NCBI RefSeq assembly: GCF_900537065.1
Contig: NZ_UNRC01000001.1
Location: forward strand, 349,442 to 413,441
Source: Sphingorhabdus sp. Alg239-R122
Lineage (GTDB): Bacteria; Pseudomonadota; Alphaproteobacteria; Sphingomonadales; Sphingomonadaceae
Direction of reading: 5' to 3'
Length of the DNA: 64,000 nt
The position numbers and the translations under genes were made by a program. Under the pieces are notes generated by a model. That model saw only the letters and a list, made by a program, of their open reading frames with translations. It did not search any database and was not told where the DNA came from. Position 1 is the stretch's first letter, and every line of letters starts with the position of its first letter. Shown piece after piece: positions 35,879 through 47,653 of this stretch.

Positions 35879-37414
35879 ATGAAAAAACTACTCCCGCTGC
35901 TCATGCTTCTTGCTGGCATGATATTTTTACCCAGCCCTGCTCAGGCTGATCCCGAGGACATTGCCGCCGCAAGTCGCTCAGTAGTGAGAGTCGTTCTGGT
36001 GGCGCGTGAAGGTGAGCGGGTGTTTTTCGTCGGGCATGGCAGCGGTGTCATGATTGCCCCCGACAAAATACTCACAAACGCGCATGTAATCGAACCTGTC
36101 CGTGAAGATCAGAGCATAGTCATTGGCATTATCCCGTCACAGGGCCGCAAAAGCTATGGGGGCAAGTTGCTATCCTTTTCCCCCGCCAATGATCTGGCGG
36201 TCATACAGCTGCAAAATGGCCGCTTACCCCCTGCCACCATATACAGTGCGAAACCTGCTGATGGTGCCAGTGTGGTAGCCATTGGCTATCCGGCATCTGT
36301 TGACCGGGCACAGGGGTTGCAGATTAATGATCTGATCACACCCATGGCGCCTGTAAAGACACCGGGCGTCATATCCGGCGGACGGACATCGCGCGAAATG
36401 GACACGTTACTGCACACAGCGCCTATTGCCAGCGGCAATAGCGGCGGCCCGCTGGTCGACCCATGCGGGCGCGTTGTTGGGATAAACAGCTTCGGTTCAC
36501 TTTCCGACGGTAATGATGCCGAATTTGGCTTCGCTGTCTCCGCCCGTGAAATCATGCAATTTGCGCGCAATGCGAATATCCGACCTCGTACCACCAGTGC
36601 TGCGTGCCGGTCCGCCGCAGAGCTTAGCCGCGAAGAAGAAAAACGCCGCAGCGCAGAGCTGCAAAGGCAGGCCGAGATAGACCGTACTGCCAATGCCGAA
36701 AAGCAGCAGGCCCGGCAGAATGCCGAACGACAGGCTGATGTTGAAATCATGACGTCACGCGAAAATCATATGGCGCTGGCAGCGTTGCTTTTGGCTATTG
36801 CCACCTTATCGGCCGGTACAGGCGGGATTTTGTTTGAGCGTGGCAAACGCAACCCCGCGATCGCCGCAACAGGCGGCGCATTGCTCTTGCTCACCGGCGC
36901 CATCACAGCTTTTGTGATACGCCCTGGCCTTGCTGAGCGTGAAGACAGGATCGCCGCGATTCTTGCCGAGAATGCCCCGGCACAAAATAACCTCGCGCTA
37001 AGTTTCAATGGAAAGAATGTCTGCAAGCTCAATACCGATCGTAGCCGGATCACAGTGAGTGAACTTCCGCAGATTGAGCTGCAATGGGATGATAACGGGT
37101 GCATTAATGGCCGCACGCAGTATGGCCGCGAAGGCGCACGCTGGTCGCGTATTTTCGTGCCCAATTCGGAGCAGACAGTATCCATCAACAGCTTCGACCC
37201 GCAAAAGGGGGAATATCGCACCGAACGCTATTTGCTAGGCATTGATGCAATGGGCGCGGCGCGCGGCATCCGCAGACGTTACTCCAGCAAGGCCTGCACC
37301 ATGGATGCAGATAAGTTAACCGAGCTGGAAGACATGCAAAAAGTGCTGCGTCAGGCCCTACCCGCGCATCCCAACGAAGTGCTTGTCTATGAGTGCCAAT
37401 CCGCCAGCGATTAA
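35879..37414 (+). CDS. Exported trypsin-like serine protease with coiled coil and two membrane helices
   Basis: 511 aa. A signal peptide (cut near AQA/DP, residue 23) precedes a trypsin-fold domain with His69 (TNAHV), Asp105 (ANDLAV) and Ser188 (SGNSGGP). A charged coiled coil rich in Glu/Arg/Gln spans about 245-285, followed by two hydrophobic helices near 300-345 and a C-terminal region of unknown type. It lacks a PDZ domain and so is not a typical DegP. It is probably tethered to the inner membrane; substrate unknown. ATG 35879 follows AGGTG; the frame extends upstream into priA but without similarity. Confidence 0.82.
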   Translation: MKKLLPLLMLLAGMIFLPSPAQADPEDIAAASRSVVRVVLVAREGERVFFVGHGSGVMIAPDKILTNAHVIEPVREDQSIVIGIIPSQGRKSYGGKLLSFSPANDLAVIQLQNGRLPPATIYSAKPADGASVVAIGYPASVDRAQGLQINDLITPMAPVKTPGVISGGRTSREMDTLLHTAPIASGNSGGPLVDPCGRVVGINSFGSLSDGNDAEFGFAVSAREIMQFARNANIRPRTTSAACRSAAELSREEEKRRSAELQRQAEIDRTANAEKQQARQNAERQADVEIMTSRENHMALAALLLAIATLSAGTGGILFERGKRNPAIAATGGALLLLTGAITAFVIRPGLAEREDRIAAILAENAPAQNNLALSFNGKNVCKLNTDRSRITVSELPQIELQWDDNGCINGRTQYGREGARWSRIFVPNSEQTVSINSFDPQKGEYRTERYLLGIDAMGAARGIRRRYSSKACTMDADKLTELEDMQKVLRQALPAHPNEVLVYECQSASD

Positions 37415-37776
37415 AGCGGCTGGGCAAACATCATGGCATTACCATCAAGGTCATAAAAGGTAAGCAGCTTCACCATATCGGGAATATGCTGGATATCTCC
37501 GTCCAGTTTGACATCATGCTTGAGCAAATGCGTTTTTGCAGCATCAATATCCTTTACACTCCAGGTTGCGGTAGCGCCGCCACCGCTTGTTACATTTTCG
37601 ACAGCACTTAGCCCAAGGTTGGCCGAAGACACACCTGTCTTCATTTCACACCACTGGATGTCATCCACGCGGTATATCACCTCAAAACCAAGAACTTGCT
37701 GATACCATTCGATACTCTTGTCCAAATCCGTTACACCCAATGAACATGTCAGCTCATCAATATACTCAACAGCCAT
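37411..37776 (-). CDS. VOC (glyoxalase/bleomycin resistance) family protein
   Basis: 121 aa. The paired beta-alpha-beta-beta-beta pattern of the vicinal-oxygen-chelate fold is recognisable, starting with a strand (ELTCSLGVTDLDKSIEWYQQVLGFEV) common to glyoxalase-like enzymes. The substrate cannot be predicted. A strong GGAGG ribosome site precedes ATG 37776. It is divergent from an HxlR-type regulator with an inverted repeat between them, suggesting it is that regulator's target. Confidence 0.85.
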   Translation of the reverse strand: MAVEYIDELTCSLGVTDLDKSIEWYQQVLGFEVIYRVDDIQWCEMKTGVSSANLGLSAVENVTSGGGATATWSVKDIDAAKTHLLKHDVKLDGDIQHIPDMVKLLTFYDLDGNAMMFAQPL

Positions 37777-37819
37777 TTCCGCCTCCTGTATTTCATATTT
37801 GATTATTCAATCCTGTTTG

Positions 37820-37832
37820 TATAGTTACTATA
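37820..37832. promoter_or_regulatory. Candidate operator between VOC gene and HxlR-type regulator
   Basis: TATAGT-T-ACTATA is a perfect 6-1-6 inverted repeat 5 bases before the regulator's ATG and about 44 bases before the divergent VOC gene start. Position and symmetry fit an operator for autoregulation and divergent control. It also overlaps AT-rich sequence that could be a -10 element. Confidence 0.5.
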
Positions 37833-37837
37833 AAATT

Positions 37838-38386
37838 ATGATCTATGTCAATGCACAAATATTATCTGATCTAGGCAGCCGGAGATGGTTGATGCCTGTC
37901 ATGGCCCGTTTTCATACAGACAGCGCACAGCGTTTTGCGCAGCTCAGGCAGGCTCTCGCAATCGGCTCGGAGAGCCTGAGCAAGACACTGGATTATCTGG
38001 TGAAGATGGGCTGGCTGGCACGGAACCAAGGGCATGGACACCCACTGCGTCCCGAGTATCTGCTTAAGGATGATGGCAAGGCTGCTGCTCATGTTGCGCA
38101 TACCCTTAGCCAATCTTTGGGAAAACTGAATATTGACCCTTCCCAGCTGACCCGCTGGACTTATCCGCTATTGTTACTGATGCGTCAGGGAAATACGCGT
38201 TTTTCAGATTTTGAACATGCGTTGGACAAAACCACATCGCGGGCCATCGCCCAATGCCTGAAAAAGCTTGTGTCGCTGGGTATTGTGGAACGCAATGTAG
38301 GCGAAGAATATCCTCCTTCCCCAAGATACACGCTTTCACAGTGTGGAACCGTTCTGGCAAAAGCTCTTGAGGCACATCAAAGCTAA
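37838..38386 (+). CDS. HxlR-type winged-helix regulator with two wHTH units
   Basis: 182 aa. The first half matches HxlR proteins (ILSDLGSRRWLMPVMARF, then RFAQLRQALAIGSESLSKTLDYLVKMGWL). The second half repeats the same layout (YPLLLLMRQGNTRFSDFEHAL, then SRAIAQCLKKLVSLGIVER), so this looks like a tandem fusion of two winged helices; single-domain HxlR proteins are about 100-130 aa. The open frame runs upstream to 37718 but only ATG 37838 fits the family. There is almost no leader. It probably controls the divergent VOC gene. Confidence 0.82.
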   Translation: MIYVNAQILSDLGSRRWLMPVMARFHTDSAQRFAQLRQALAIGSESLSKTLDYLVKMGWLARNQGHGHPLRPEYLLKDDGKAAAHVAHTLSQSLGKLNIDPSQLTRWTYPLLLLMRQGNTRFSDFEHALDKTTSRAIAQCLKKLVSLGIVERNVGEEYPPSPRYTLSQCGTVLAKALEAHQS

Positions 38387-39405
38387 CGCGCTTTTTCTGC
38401 CTCAAGTAGCTTACGCTTGATTTCCAGCCCATAGGCATAGCCGCCCATGCTGCCATCGCTCGCAATGACGCGGTGGCAAGGGATCAGCACCGCAACGTTA
38501 TTCGCACCATTGGCCGACCCTGCCGCACGATATGCTTTTGGCCTACCTACCGCTGCCGCAAGTTCAGCATAAGTGCGTGTTTCGCCGGACGGGATTTGGC
38601 GCAGTTCACGCCACACGGCTTCCTGGAAAGCAGTGCCTTGCACATCAAGCGGAATGTTGCAGGTCTCTCCCGGTTTTTCGACAGCCGCAACAACATTTTT
38701 GACAAGGTCCGCAAATTCAGCCCCTCCCTCATCAAGCTGTGCGTTCGGGAAACGCGTCTTTAACTCATCTTCGCCTTCGTTGAAGGAAAGCCGACACACC
38801 CCTTTATCGGTTGCCGCTACCAACATACTGCCCAGATAGCTATCCACAATGGTCCAGTGTATAGAAACCCCTGCCCCGCCATTTTTCCACGCACTCGCAC
38901 TCATACCCAACCTCTTTTCATTTTCCGCATAGAACCGCGAAGGCCCGGAATAACCCGCATCATATATGGCGTCTGTGACACGTGCGGCACCTTCCAGCGC
39001 TTCTTGTGCACGTTCACTGCGCAAAGCCCGTGCATATGCAGCTGGCGACAATCCTGTTTCGCGTTTAAACAGCTTTTGCAAGTATGTGGGTGAATATCCC
39101 GTCAATTCGGACAGTTCATCCAATTTGGGGGTCTCCTGCACTGTACGGATCATGTCGATCACGCTTTTGATGGCTGCTTCATCGCGTGCGATATCATCTG
39201 GACGGCATCTTTTACACGGTCGCAGTCCAGCAGCTGCTGCCTGCGCAGGTTCCGCGAAGAATTTGACATTTTCTCTATGCGGATGCCGCGCGGCACATGA
39301 TGGCCGGCAATATATGCCGGTGCTCAAAACACCTGTAACAAATTGACCGTCATAACTGCGATCACGTTTCCTGACCGCCTCCCATGCCTTATCTGGTTCA
39401 ATCAC
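38383..39405 (-). CDS. ada: Ada: adaptive response regulator / O6-alkylguanine-DNA alkyltransferase
   Basis: 340 aa. The N-terminal Ada zinc domain has Cys33, Cys37, Cys64 and Cys67, where the first accepts methyl groups from phosphotriesters. An AraC-type helix-turn-helix follows (about 85-165), then the alkyltransferase domain with active-site Cys in PCHRV. It repairs methylated DNA and activates the adaptive response. GTG 39405 is preferred: GGGAG lies 7 bases upstream, and the ATG at 39444 is deep inside the upstream gene. It is coupled to the DUF1203 gene, with 2 bases between them. Confidence 0.93.
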   Translation of the reverse strand: MIEPDKAWEAVRKRDRSYDGQFVTGVLSTGIYCRPSCAARHPHRENVKFFAEPAQAAAAGLRPCKRCRPDDIARDEAAIKSVIDMIRTVQETPKLDELSELTGYSPTYLQKLFKRETGLSPAAYARALRSERAQEALEGAARVTDAIYDAGYSGPSRFYAENEKRLGMSASAWKNGGAGVSIHWTIVDSYLGSMLVAATDKGVCRLSFNEGEDELKTRFPNAQLDEGGAEFADLVKNVVAAVEKPGETCNIPLDVQGTAFQEAVWRELRQIPSGETRTYAELAAAVGRPKAYRAAGSANGANNVAVLIPCHRVIASDGSMGGYAYGLEIKRKLLEAEKAR

Positions 39406-39407
39406 GA

Positions 39408-39881
39408 TCAACTCCCATGCCTCTGTACACGTGCAGCAAAACATCCGTGTGCTGCATTATGTACATCAATATAGGCAATTTCATCATTATCAAAAAGCTC
39501 GCATATTTTTGCATCCGCTTCACCGGGCAGTGCAAGCGCAGCGGATTTTAGCATGCCGTCATCGCCAAATCCTCGCATGCCCAAAGAGCGCCCTTTAAAT
39601 ATAGGCGGTATTTCATCCAGATAGACTGACGGTGTCTCAACATTTGGACGTATATAAATTGCGTAACTGCTATTATATGGTGTTGTTACGTCATGCGACA
39701 CATAATTCAGTAAAATCACATCTTCACCCAAAGGCGTATCCTGTAATGATATGCGACATGGAAAACCGCGTTGCGATGTTGATTGCACCCTCAGCATATG
39801 CGCTTTGGCAAGCTCTGCATCACTCATGTCTGCTATGTCGGCAAACTTCTTGGGCGACAGGCCATTAATAATATATCCCAT
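39408..39881 (-). CDS. DUF1203 family protein
   Basis: 157 aa. The pattern GYIINGLSPKKF, a central FPCRISLQDTPLGEDVILLNY and the C-terminal IAYIDVHNAAHGCFA match DUF1203 proteins as I remember them; function unknown. ATG 39881 is chosen because GGAG sits six bases before it; an ATG at 39893 overlaps that site. It is translationally close to ada, so alkylation damage may induce it, which is inference. Confidence 0.8.
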   Translation of the reverse strand: MGYIINGLSPKKFADIADMSDAELAKAHMLRVQSTSQRGFPCRISLQDTPLGEDVILLNYVSHDVTTPYNSSYAIYIRPNVETPSVYLDEIPPIFKGRSLGMRGFGDDGMLKSAALALPGEADAKICELFDNDEIAYIDVHNAAHGCFAARVQRHGS

Positions 39882-40029
39882 ATCTAACTCCATTCGCTAT
39901 GATGGACATGGAATAGGCCAACCAAAAACACGATACGTCCCGTTTCTTGCGTTTAAAGCAAATTTGGGACTGTGCGGCTTACAAATCGGACCTATGCGAC
40001 CTGTCTTGCAAATTCGCACAAAGCCCGTC

Positions 40030-40058
40030 TTGCAATGCAACATGGTGGATGCTAACAG
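40030..40058 (+). promoter_or_regulatory. Candidate promoter of the ATP synthase operon
   Basis: TTGCAA (40030-40035), 17 bases, then TAACAG (40053-40058) fits a vegetative promoter about 80 bases before atpH. GTCTTGCAA occurs twice here (40003-40011 and 40027-40035). The match to consensus is moderate. Confidence 0.35.
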
Positions 40059-40137
40059 CCGCGCGAGACACGGCGTTTTATGCAAGCGCCGACGGGCAGG
40101 CCTTGCCCGAATAATGTGATATAAAAGGATATGACGC

Positions 40138-40692
40138 GTGGACAGTTCCAGCGGAATTCAGGCCAGTTTAGCGGGGCGTTACGCGCTTGCGCTCTTCAAT
40201 TTGGCTGAAGAGAAAAAGACGCTTGAGGCAGTGGAAGCCAGCCTCACGAATCTGGATAAGGCGCTGAATGATTCGCCCACGTTCGCAGATCTCACAAAAA
40301 GCCAGGTTGTTTCGCGCGACGAAGCCACAAAAGCTGTGACCGCGCTTGGCACTTCAATGAAACTCGATGCCATCACGCAAAACTTCCTCGGCGTGCTCGC
40401 TGAAAACCGACGTCTTGACCAGCTTGCCCCTGCGATCGCCGCATTCAGTTCCATGCTCGCGGATCATCGCGGCGAAGTAACCGCACAGGTTACCTCTGCT
40501 TTTCCGCTCGAAGCAGCACAGATCAAAGAAATCGGCGCGCAGCTCAAAAGCCGCGCAGGCCGCGAAGTTAAAGTAGAAACACATGTCGATCCCGAAATTC
40601 TGGGCGGCCTTATCGTACGGATGGGCAGCCAGATGATCGACAGTAGCATTAAAACCCGTCTCAATACGCTATCGCAAGCGATGAAAGGCTAA
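40138..40692 (+). CDS. atpH: F1Fo ATP synthase subunit delta
   Basis: 184 aa, helical N-domain and the C-terminal segment VDPEILGGLIVRMGSQMIDSS that marks subunit delta (OSCP), linking F1 to the peripheral stalk. The start is GTG 40138 with AAAGGA upstream. It begins atpHAGDC, the alphaproteobacterial F1 operon; Fo genes (atpIBEF) lie elsewhere, as usual in the class. atpA follows after 6 bases. Confidence 0.95.
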   Translation: MDSSSGIQASLAGRYALALFNLAEEKKTLEAVEASLTNLDKALNDSPTFADLTKSQVVSRDEATKAVTALGTSMKLDAITQNFLGVLAENRRLDQLAPAIAAFSSMLADHRGEVTAQVTSAFPLEAAQIKEIGAQLKSRAGREVKVETHVDPEILGGLIVRMGSQMIDSSIKTRLNTLSQAMKG

Positions 40693-40695
40693 TAG

Positions 40696-42228
<1,533 letters not shown>

Positions 42229-42252
42229 GGCTTGGTTTGAACAGGAGCCATC

Positions 42253-43128
42253 ATGGCATCTCTTAAGGAACTAAAAGGCCGGATCGGGTCAGTCAAATCG
42301 ACCCAGAAGATCACCAAGGCCAAGCAAATGGTCGCAGCTGCCAAGCTCCGCAAGGCGCAGGCGGCCGCCGAAGCTGCTCGCCCCTATGCCGAAAGGCTGG
42401 AAGGTGTGATGGCATCGCTCGCATCGAAGATCAGCATCAGCGATTCTTCGCCAAAACTGCTTGCCGGAACCGGTAAAGACGATACGCACCTGCTGATCGT
42501 CTGCAACTCGGACCGCGGGCTTGCCGGCGCGTTTAACTCGAACATCGTGAAAGCGGCGCGCATCAAGGCTCAAGAGTTACAGGACGAAGGCAAGAAAGTC
42601 CTGTTCTATCTTGTTGGCCGCAAGGGCCGCCCGGTCATTAAACGTGAATATCCGAGCCAGATCGTCAAGCATTTCGACACGACTGGCGTCAAAACCGCCG
42701 GTTTTGACGAAGCCAAGGCTATTGCTGACGAACTCATGGAAATGTTTGAGGATGGGCAGTTTGACATAGCGCATCTGTTTTATTCCGAATTTAAGTCCGC
42801 GCTGGTGCAGGAACCTGTCGGTCGCCAGATTATGCCGGTTGCGATCGACACCAAGGAAGCAGCCGACACTGGCGCCGCCGTGGAATATGAGCCCGATGAG
42901 GAAGAAATCCTCGCTGAGCTGCTTCCACGCAACGTGACCACACAGATTTTTGGCGCATTGCTGGAAAATAACGCATCCGAGCAAGGCGCCTCAATGACCG
43001 CCATGGACAATGCGACCCGCAATGCCGGCGATCTGATTGACCGCCTCACCATCGAATATAACCGCAGCCGTCAGGCCGCGATCACCACCGAACTCGTTGA
43101 AATCATCTCCGGCGCAGAAGCGCTGTAA
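42253..43128 (+). CDS. atpG: F1Fo ATP synthase subunit gamma
   Basis: 291 aa. The N-terminal coiled-coil helix ([30 protein letters not shown] region) and the C-terminal helix ([34 protein letters not shown] region) form the rotor shaft. Between them is the Rossmann-like domain. It turns inside the alpha3beta3 ring to couple proton flow to ATP synthesis. Gap of 24 bases after atpA, ribosome site AGGAG just upstream. Confidence 0.97.
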   Translation: MASLKELKGRIGSVKSTQKITKAKQMVAAAKLRKAQAAAEAARPYAERLEGVMASLASKISISDSSPKLLAGTGKDDTHLLIVCNSDRGLAGAFNSNIVKAARIKAQELQDEGKKVLFYLVGRKGRPVIKREYPSQIVKHFDTTGVKTAGFDEAKAIADELMEMFEDGQFDIAHLFYSEFKSALVQEPVGRQIMPVAIDTKEAADTGAAVEYEPDEEEILAELLPRNVTTQIFGALLENNASEQGASMTAMDNATRNAGDLIDRLTIEYNRSRQAAITTELVEIISGAEAL

Positions 43129-44601
<1,473 letters not shown>

Positions 44602-44630
44602 TCGCCCGTTACTCTAGCATAGGGACTGTC

Positions 44631-45311
44631 ATGCGTAACCGTACGCTCCAAGTGCTTCTTACTTTTGTTTTTTGCATTATTCATGCTGGGCCAGCTGCGG
44701 CCCAGCAGACATATATAAGCAAAGAACAGCAAAAGAGTCTTTATGATGCAGTACAAGATTCTGCTTCAGATGAAGTCAGTAGTGTAATTAGTCTGTATTC
44801 AAATGTCTTGAGTTACAAATATCCTAAGCATTTGGTGCCAGCATTCCAAGCGAAAGCACCAAGCAATTTCATGTTAGAGTTCATCCCTTTCGGAGAGAAC
44901 ATTAAAGAAAATTGGTCTGAAATGCTCACTATACAGGCCTTTCCAGAGCAAGTGGTGCGCACGAAATCTGCCAAGGAATTCGCTGTAATGCTGGCGAAAC
45001 TCGTTGCCAAGAGCTGCCCTAATTCCTCAATATTTGAAGATCTAGGAAAAGTGACTCTCAAAAGCGGTTCAGCCCATCGTATTATTTTTGGATGCCGCGA
45101 TGTTTCGGTAGTTGGAGGCCAAACAGCTGGCGAAATGACAATAGCACAAGCAATTAAACGCAATGGTGATATTGTCTTAGTGCAGTTTGCACTACGAGGA
45201 GTTCCTTTTTCAAAGGATTCTCTCCTCATCAACGAAGAAAAAAGAAAATATTTCGGTTCGTTATTGGATCAGCTTGAATTGGCCGACAATCCTAAGAAAA
45301 AATCAAACTGA
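44631..45311 (+). CDS. Exported protein of unknown function inserted between atpD and atpC
   Basis: 226 aa. A signal peptide ([20 protein letters not shown], likely cut near AAA/QQ at residue 25) leads a mature protein of about 200 residues with two cysteines (SCPN near 135, GCRD near 160) that could form a disulfide. Its DNA looks more AT-rich than the flanking atp genes, with many AAA, ATA and TTA codons. There are 29 bases to atpD and 22 to atpC, all on one strand, so it should be transcribed with the operon. I do not recognise the family. ATG 44631 was chosen because the signal peptide begins there. Confidence 0.8.
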   Translation: MRNRTLQVLLTFVFCIIHAGPAAAQQTYISKEQQKSLYDAVQDSASDEVSSVISLYSNVLSYKYPKHLVPAFQAKAPSNFMLEFIPFGENIKENWSEMLTIQAFPEQVVRTKSAKEFAVMLAKLVAKSCPNSSIFEDLGKVTLKSGSAHRIIFGCRDVSVVGGQTAGEMTIAQAIKRNGDIVLVQFALRGVPFSKDSLLINEEKRKYFGSLLDQLELADNPKKKSN

Positions 45312-45333
45312 TACACCCGAAAGGATTTATGAC

Positions 45334-45591
45334 ATGGCATTACATTTCGAACTTGTAACACCTGAAAAACTCGTCCGCTCCGAGGATGTGTACATGGTGC
45401 AGGTCCCCGGCAGCGAAGGCGAATTTGGCGTGCTGGAAGGCCATGCGCCGATGATGTCAACCATTCGCAATGGTGCAGTCAGCATTTTCGCGAGTGAAGG
45501 TGCAGAAGCCGAAGTCATTGAAATCGAAGGCGGTTTTGCCGAAGTGAGTGAAAAAGGTTTAACCATACTTGCCGAACGTATCGCCGCCTGA
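45334..45591 (+). CDS. atpC: F1Fo ATP synthase subunit epsilon
   Basis: 85 aa: the N-terminal beta-sandwich of subunit epsilon ([39 protein letters not shown]). It lacks the C-terminal helical hairpin that inhibits ATPase in E. coli, a short form seen in many alphaproteobacteria, where inhibition may fall to the zeta subunit. ATG 45334 follows AAAGGA. It closes the atp operon and converges on a membrane protein gene. Confidence 0.93.
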   Translation: MALHFELVTPEKLVRSEDVYMVQVPGSEGEFGVLEGHAPMMSTIRNGAVSIFASEGAEAEVIEIEGGFAEVSEKGLTILAERIAA

Positions 45592-45630
45592 TCGTGGCAA
45601 TTGTTTTCAGATAACAAGCAAAAACTGCAT

Positions 45631-47424
45631 CTAATCTGAAACTTCGCAAGCCTGTGAAGGCATTGCAGCGCGTAAACGCCCAATATTCCCGCTTTCCACT
45701 GGCAGTGTTTTATACTGCGCTGCCACACCGGCAAAAGCACCTGCATCGACAAATGTTACTTTATAGCGCGCGCATAGTGTGTGCATGTCAGCATCCGCAA
45801 GATTGCTCGCCATCAGCCGGATCGGACGGTTCTCCAAATAAGGGCGGTTGGAAACCACGTCTTTGGCAAAAGGTGCTGCCCTGTCCTCCACGATCACAAT
45901 ATCAGCTTTCATCGCCGCAATGTTACGGTCCACTGCAGCATAACTGCCCGAAAACGCGCTTGCCTGCCATAGCAGCCAGGGCATGGTCAGGCACAGCGTA
46001 ACTGCAGATGCGAGGTGGAAATGGCCCAGGCGGACCAACCCCTTGCGCTTAAGCTCCATCCAACCCGCAGCCCCGATCAGGCAGCATATACCTATCAACC
46101 CGTGCAGGTAGCGATACCCCCAGCCATGCCCCTGGTATGGACGCATGACCAACTTGAATGCGATGACGGTCAGCAGGGCACCAATCAATGCTATCTGCAC
46201 CTTGCTACGCGATTTTACCATCGCACTTGCCCCCACCAACATCAGAGGTAGCAAAAGCACATGCTGCCATGCAAAGAAACGCAGCATATTCGATGCCTTG
46301 ATCCAGAGATATTCCGGTGAAATATTTGCCAGCGCCCACCCAATACGCGTCCATATATACTGATCCGTATCGGTAGGCACGCCCGCTGCACCCAATGCTG
46401 CGGTCGGTAATTTGAAATATATAGCCCATAGCAGGATAGCGGCCGCATAACATGCCGCATAAATTGCCGAGAGGAACCAGCGCCTTTGCAGTAGCAGGCA
46501 AAACAGTACAGGCCCCGCAAATAACGGATGATAGACAATCTGATGCATGCCTATGGCCAATATACCGACCAGTATCGCGGCCAGATGGCTATACCAACGG
46601 TCATGCAGGAACAGCATCAACCATATCATATTGAACGCCAGATGGCCGGGCATGGCATAGCTGGTCATACTGACGGCCAGCACCTGCGCACTGAGCGCAT
46701 ATAAAAGCACCGTCACCAGATGCGCCTCGCGCTGCTGCGGCCACAGCTGTACAGCGACACGCCATGTTGCAAAAAGGCCAATTGCGCTCAAAAATGGATT
46801 GAGCCAGACATTTGTGCCAATTCCGCTTGCCAGCATATGCATAATAGCATTGACCGGCCTATAGGACGACACCCACCCTTCCCCGCGCACGGAGGCGGGA
46901 ACAAATGTCATGTTCAACGCTTCATGCATGCCACGCCAATATTCGGGAAGCCGGGCGGCAAATTCACCATGCGCAAATATTTCCGCATCGAATAATGCCA
47001 TCTGCTCATCACGGCTAAATGCATAGCCGTGCAGCAGTAGATAGTGTCCCGCTATTCCGACAGCAACCATCCCGCCCATAATCAGGGAAAGCTGCCCTGC
47101 TCCGAAGCGAGCCACCCATCCATATTGTAAAGTACCGCCCTGCGCCGTTGACCGGGACAGCAAGATAAAAAAGACAACTATCGCGATAACCGCATATATA
47201 TCCTGCTGCACAAGGAAATAGGTGGTCATTATCTCGCTGGTAACCATGGATGCCATGATCGCGAATATGACCAGTACATACGCGCTATATTTAAGCGCAC
47301 GTGTCCAGATATTGTCCCGCACGGTGCCATGGGCCGCCAATAATCGTGCATCAGGGGCACGCGTGATATGGTTCAGGATAGGCAAAACATTCTGTCTCCG
47401 TTTACCATGGAGATAATCACACAT
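45631..47424 (-). CDS. Polytopic membrane protein, GT-C glycosyltransferase-like
   Basis: 597 aa with about 11-13 hydrophobic helices and a small C-terminal soluble part. A Ser-Arg-Asp-Glu sequence after the second or third helix (AFSRDEQMALFDAEIF) recalls the acidic motif of GT39/ArnT-like transferases in their first external loop, which use polyprenyl-linked sugars. The similarity is weak, so the family call is tentative. ATG 47424 is preferred over an upstream TTG because GGAA precedes it. It is a single gene on its strand facing atpC, and is divergent from cpaF. Confidence 0.6.
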   Translation of the reverse strand: MCDYLHGKRRQNVLPILNHITRAPDARLLAAHGTVRDNIWTRALKYSAYVLVIFAIMASMVTSEIMTTYFLVQQDIYAVIAIVVFFILLSRSTAQGGTLQYGWVARFGAGQLSLIMGGMVAVGIAGHYLLLHGYAFSRDEQMALFDAEIFAHGEFAARLPEYWRGMHEALNMTFVPASVRGEGWVSSYRPVNAIMHMLASGIGTNVWLNPFLSAIGLFATWRVAVQLWPQQREAHLVTVLLYALSAQVLAVSMTSYAMPGHLAFNMIWLMLFLHDRWYSHLAAILVGILAIGMHQIVYHPLFAGPVLFCLLLQRRWFLSAIYAACYAAAILLWAIYFKLPTAALGAAGVPTDTDQYIWTRIGWALANISPEYLWIKASNMLRFFAWQHVLLLPLMLVGASAMVKSRSKVQIALIGALLTVIAFKLVMRPYQGHGWGYRYLHGLIGICCLIGAAGWMELKRKGLVRLGHFHLASAVTLCLTMPWLLWQASAFSGSYAAVDRNIAAMKADIVIVEDRAAPFAKDVVSNRPYLENRPIRLMASNLADADMHTLCARYKVTFVDAGAFAGVAAQYKTLPVESGNIGRLRAAMPSQACEVSD

Positions 47425-47534
47425 GGTTAATTCCGGGTTAGCGACATAATGCAATAACCTTGTACACCTAACGGATGGGAATGAACCGCGGTTTTATGCG
47501 GCGGGGCAAAACATCAGATACAGTTTTCATCCTC

Positions 47535-47573
47535 TTTCCACGTGTAGTTAGGAAATTGTAAAAGTTTCCACGT
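47535..47573. repeat. Direct repeat upstream of cpaF
   Basis: TTTCCACGT occurs at 47535-47543 and again at 47565-47573, start to start 30 bases, about three helical turns, within the 229-base gap between the membrane protein gene and cpaF. This is the spacing expected if one regulator binds twice on the same face of the DNA. No known factor is assigned. Confidence 0.45.
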
Positions 47574-47653
47574 TATTTACCATTCCACATTGGCCGAATT
47601 TGACCCGTCGGGTTTGAATTCAGGGCCTGATATAAAAGAATTGGTGAGAGTAT

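Noticed and set aside
40003..40035. CRISPR-like repeat before atpH
   Set aside because: GTCTTGCAA occurs only twice and is too short; it is better read as part of a promoter region.
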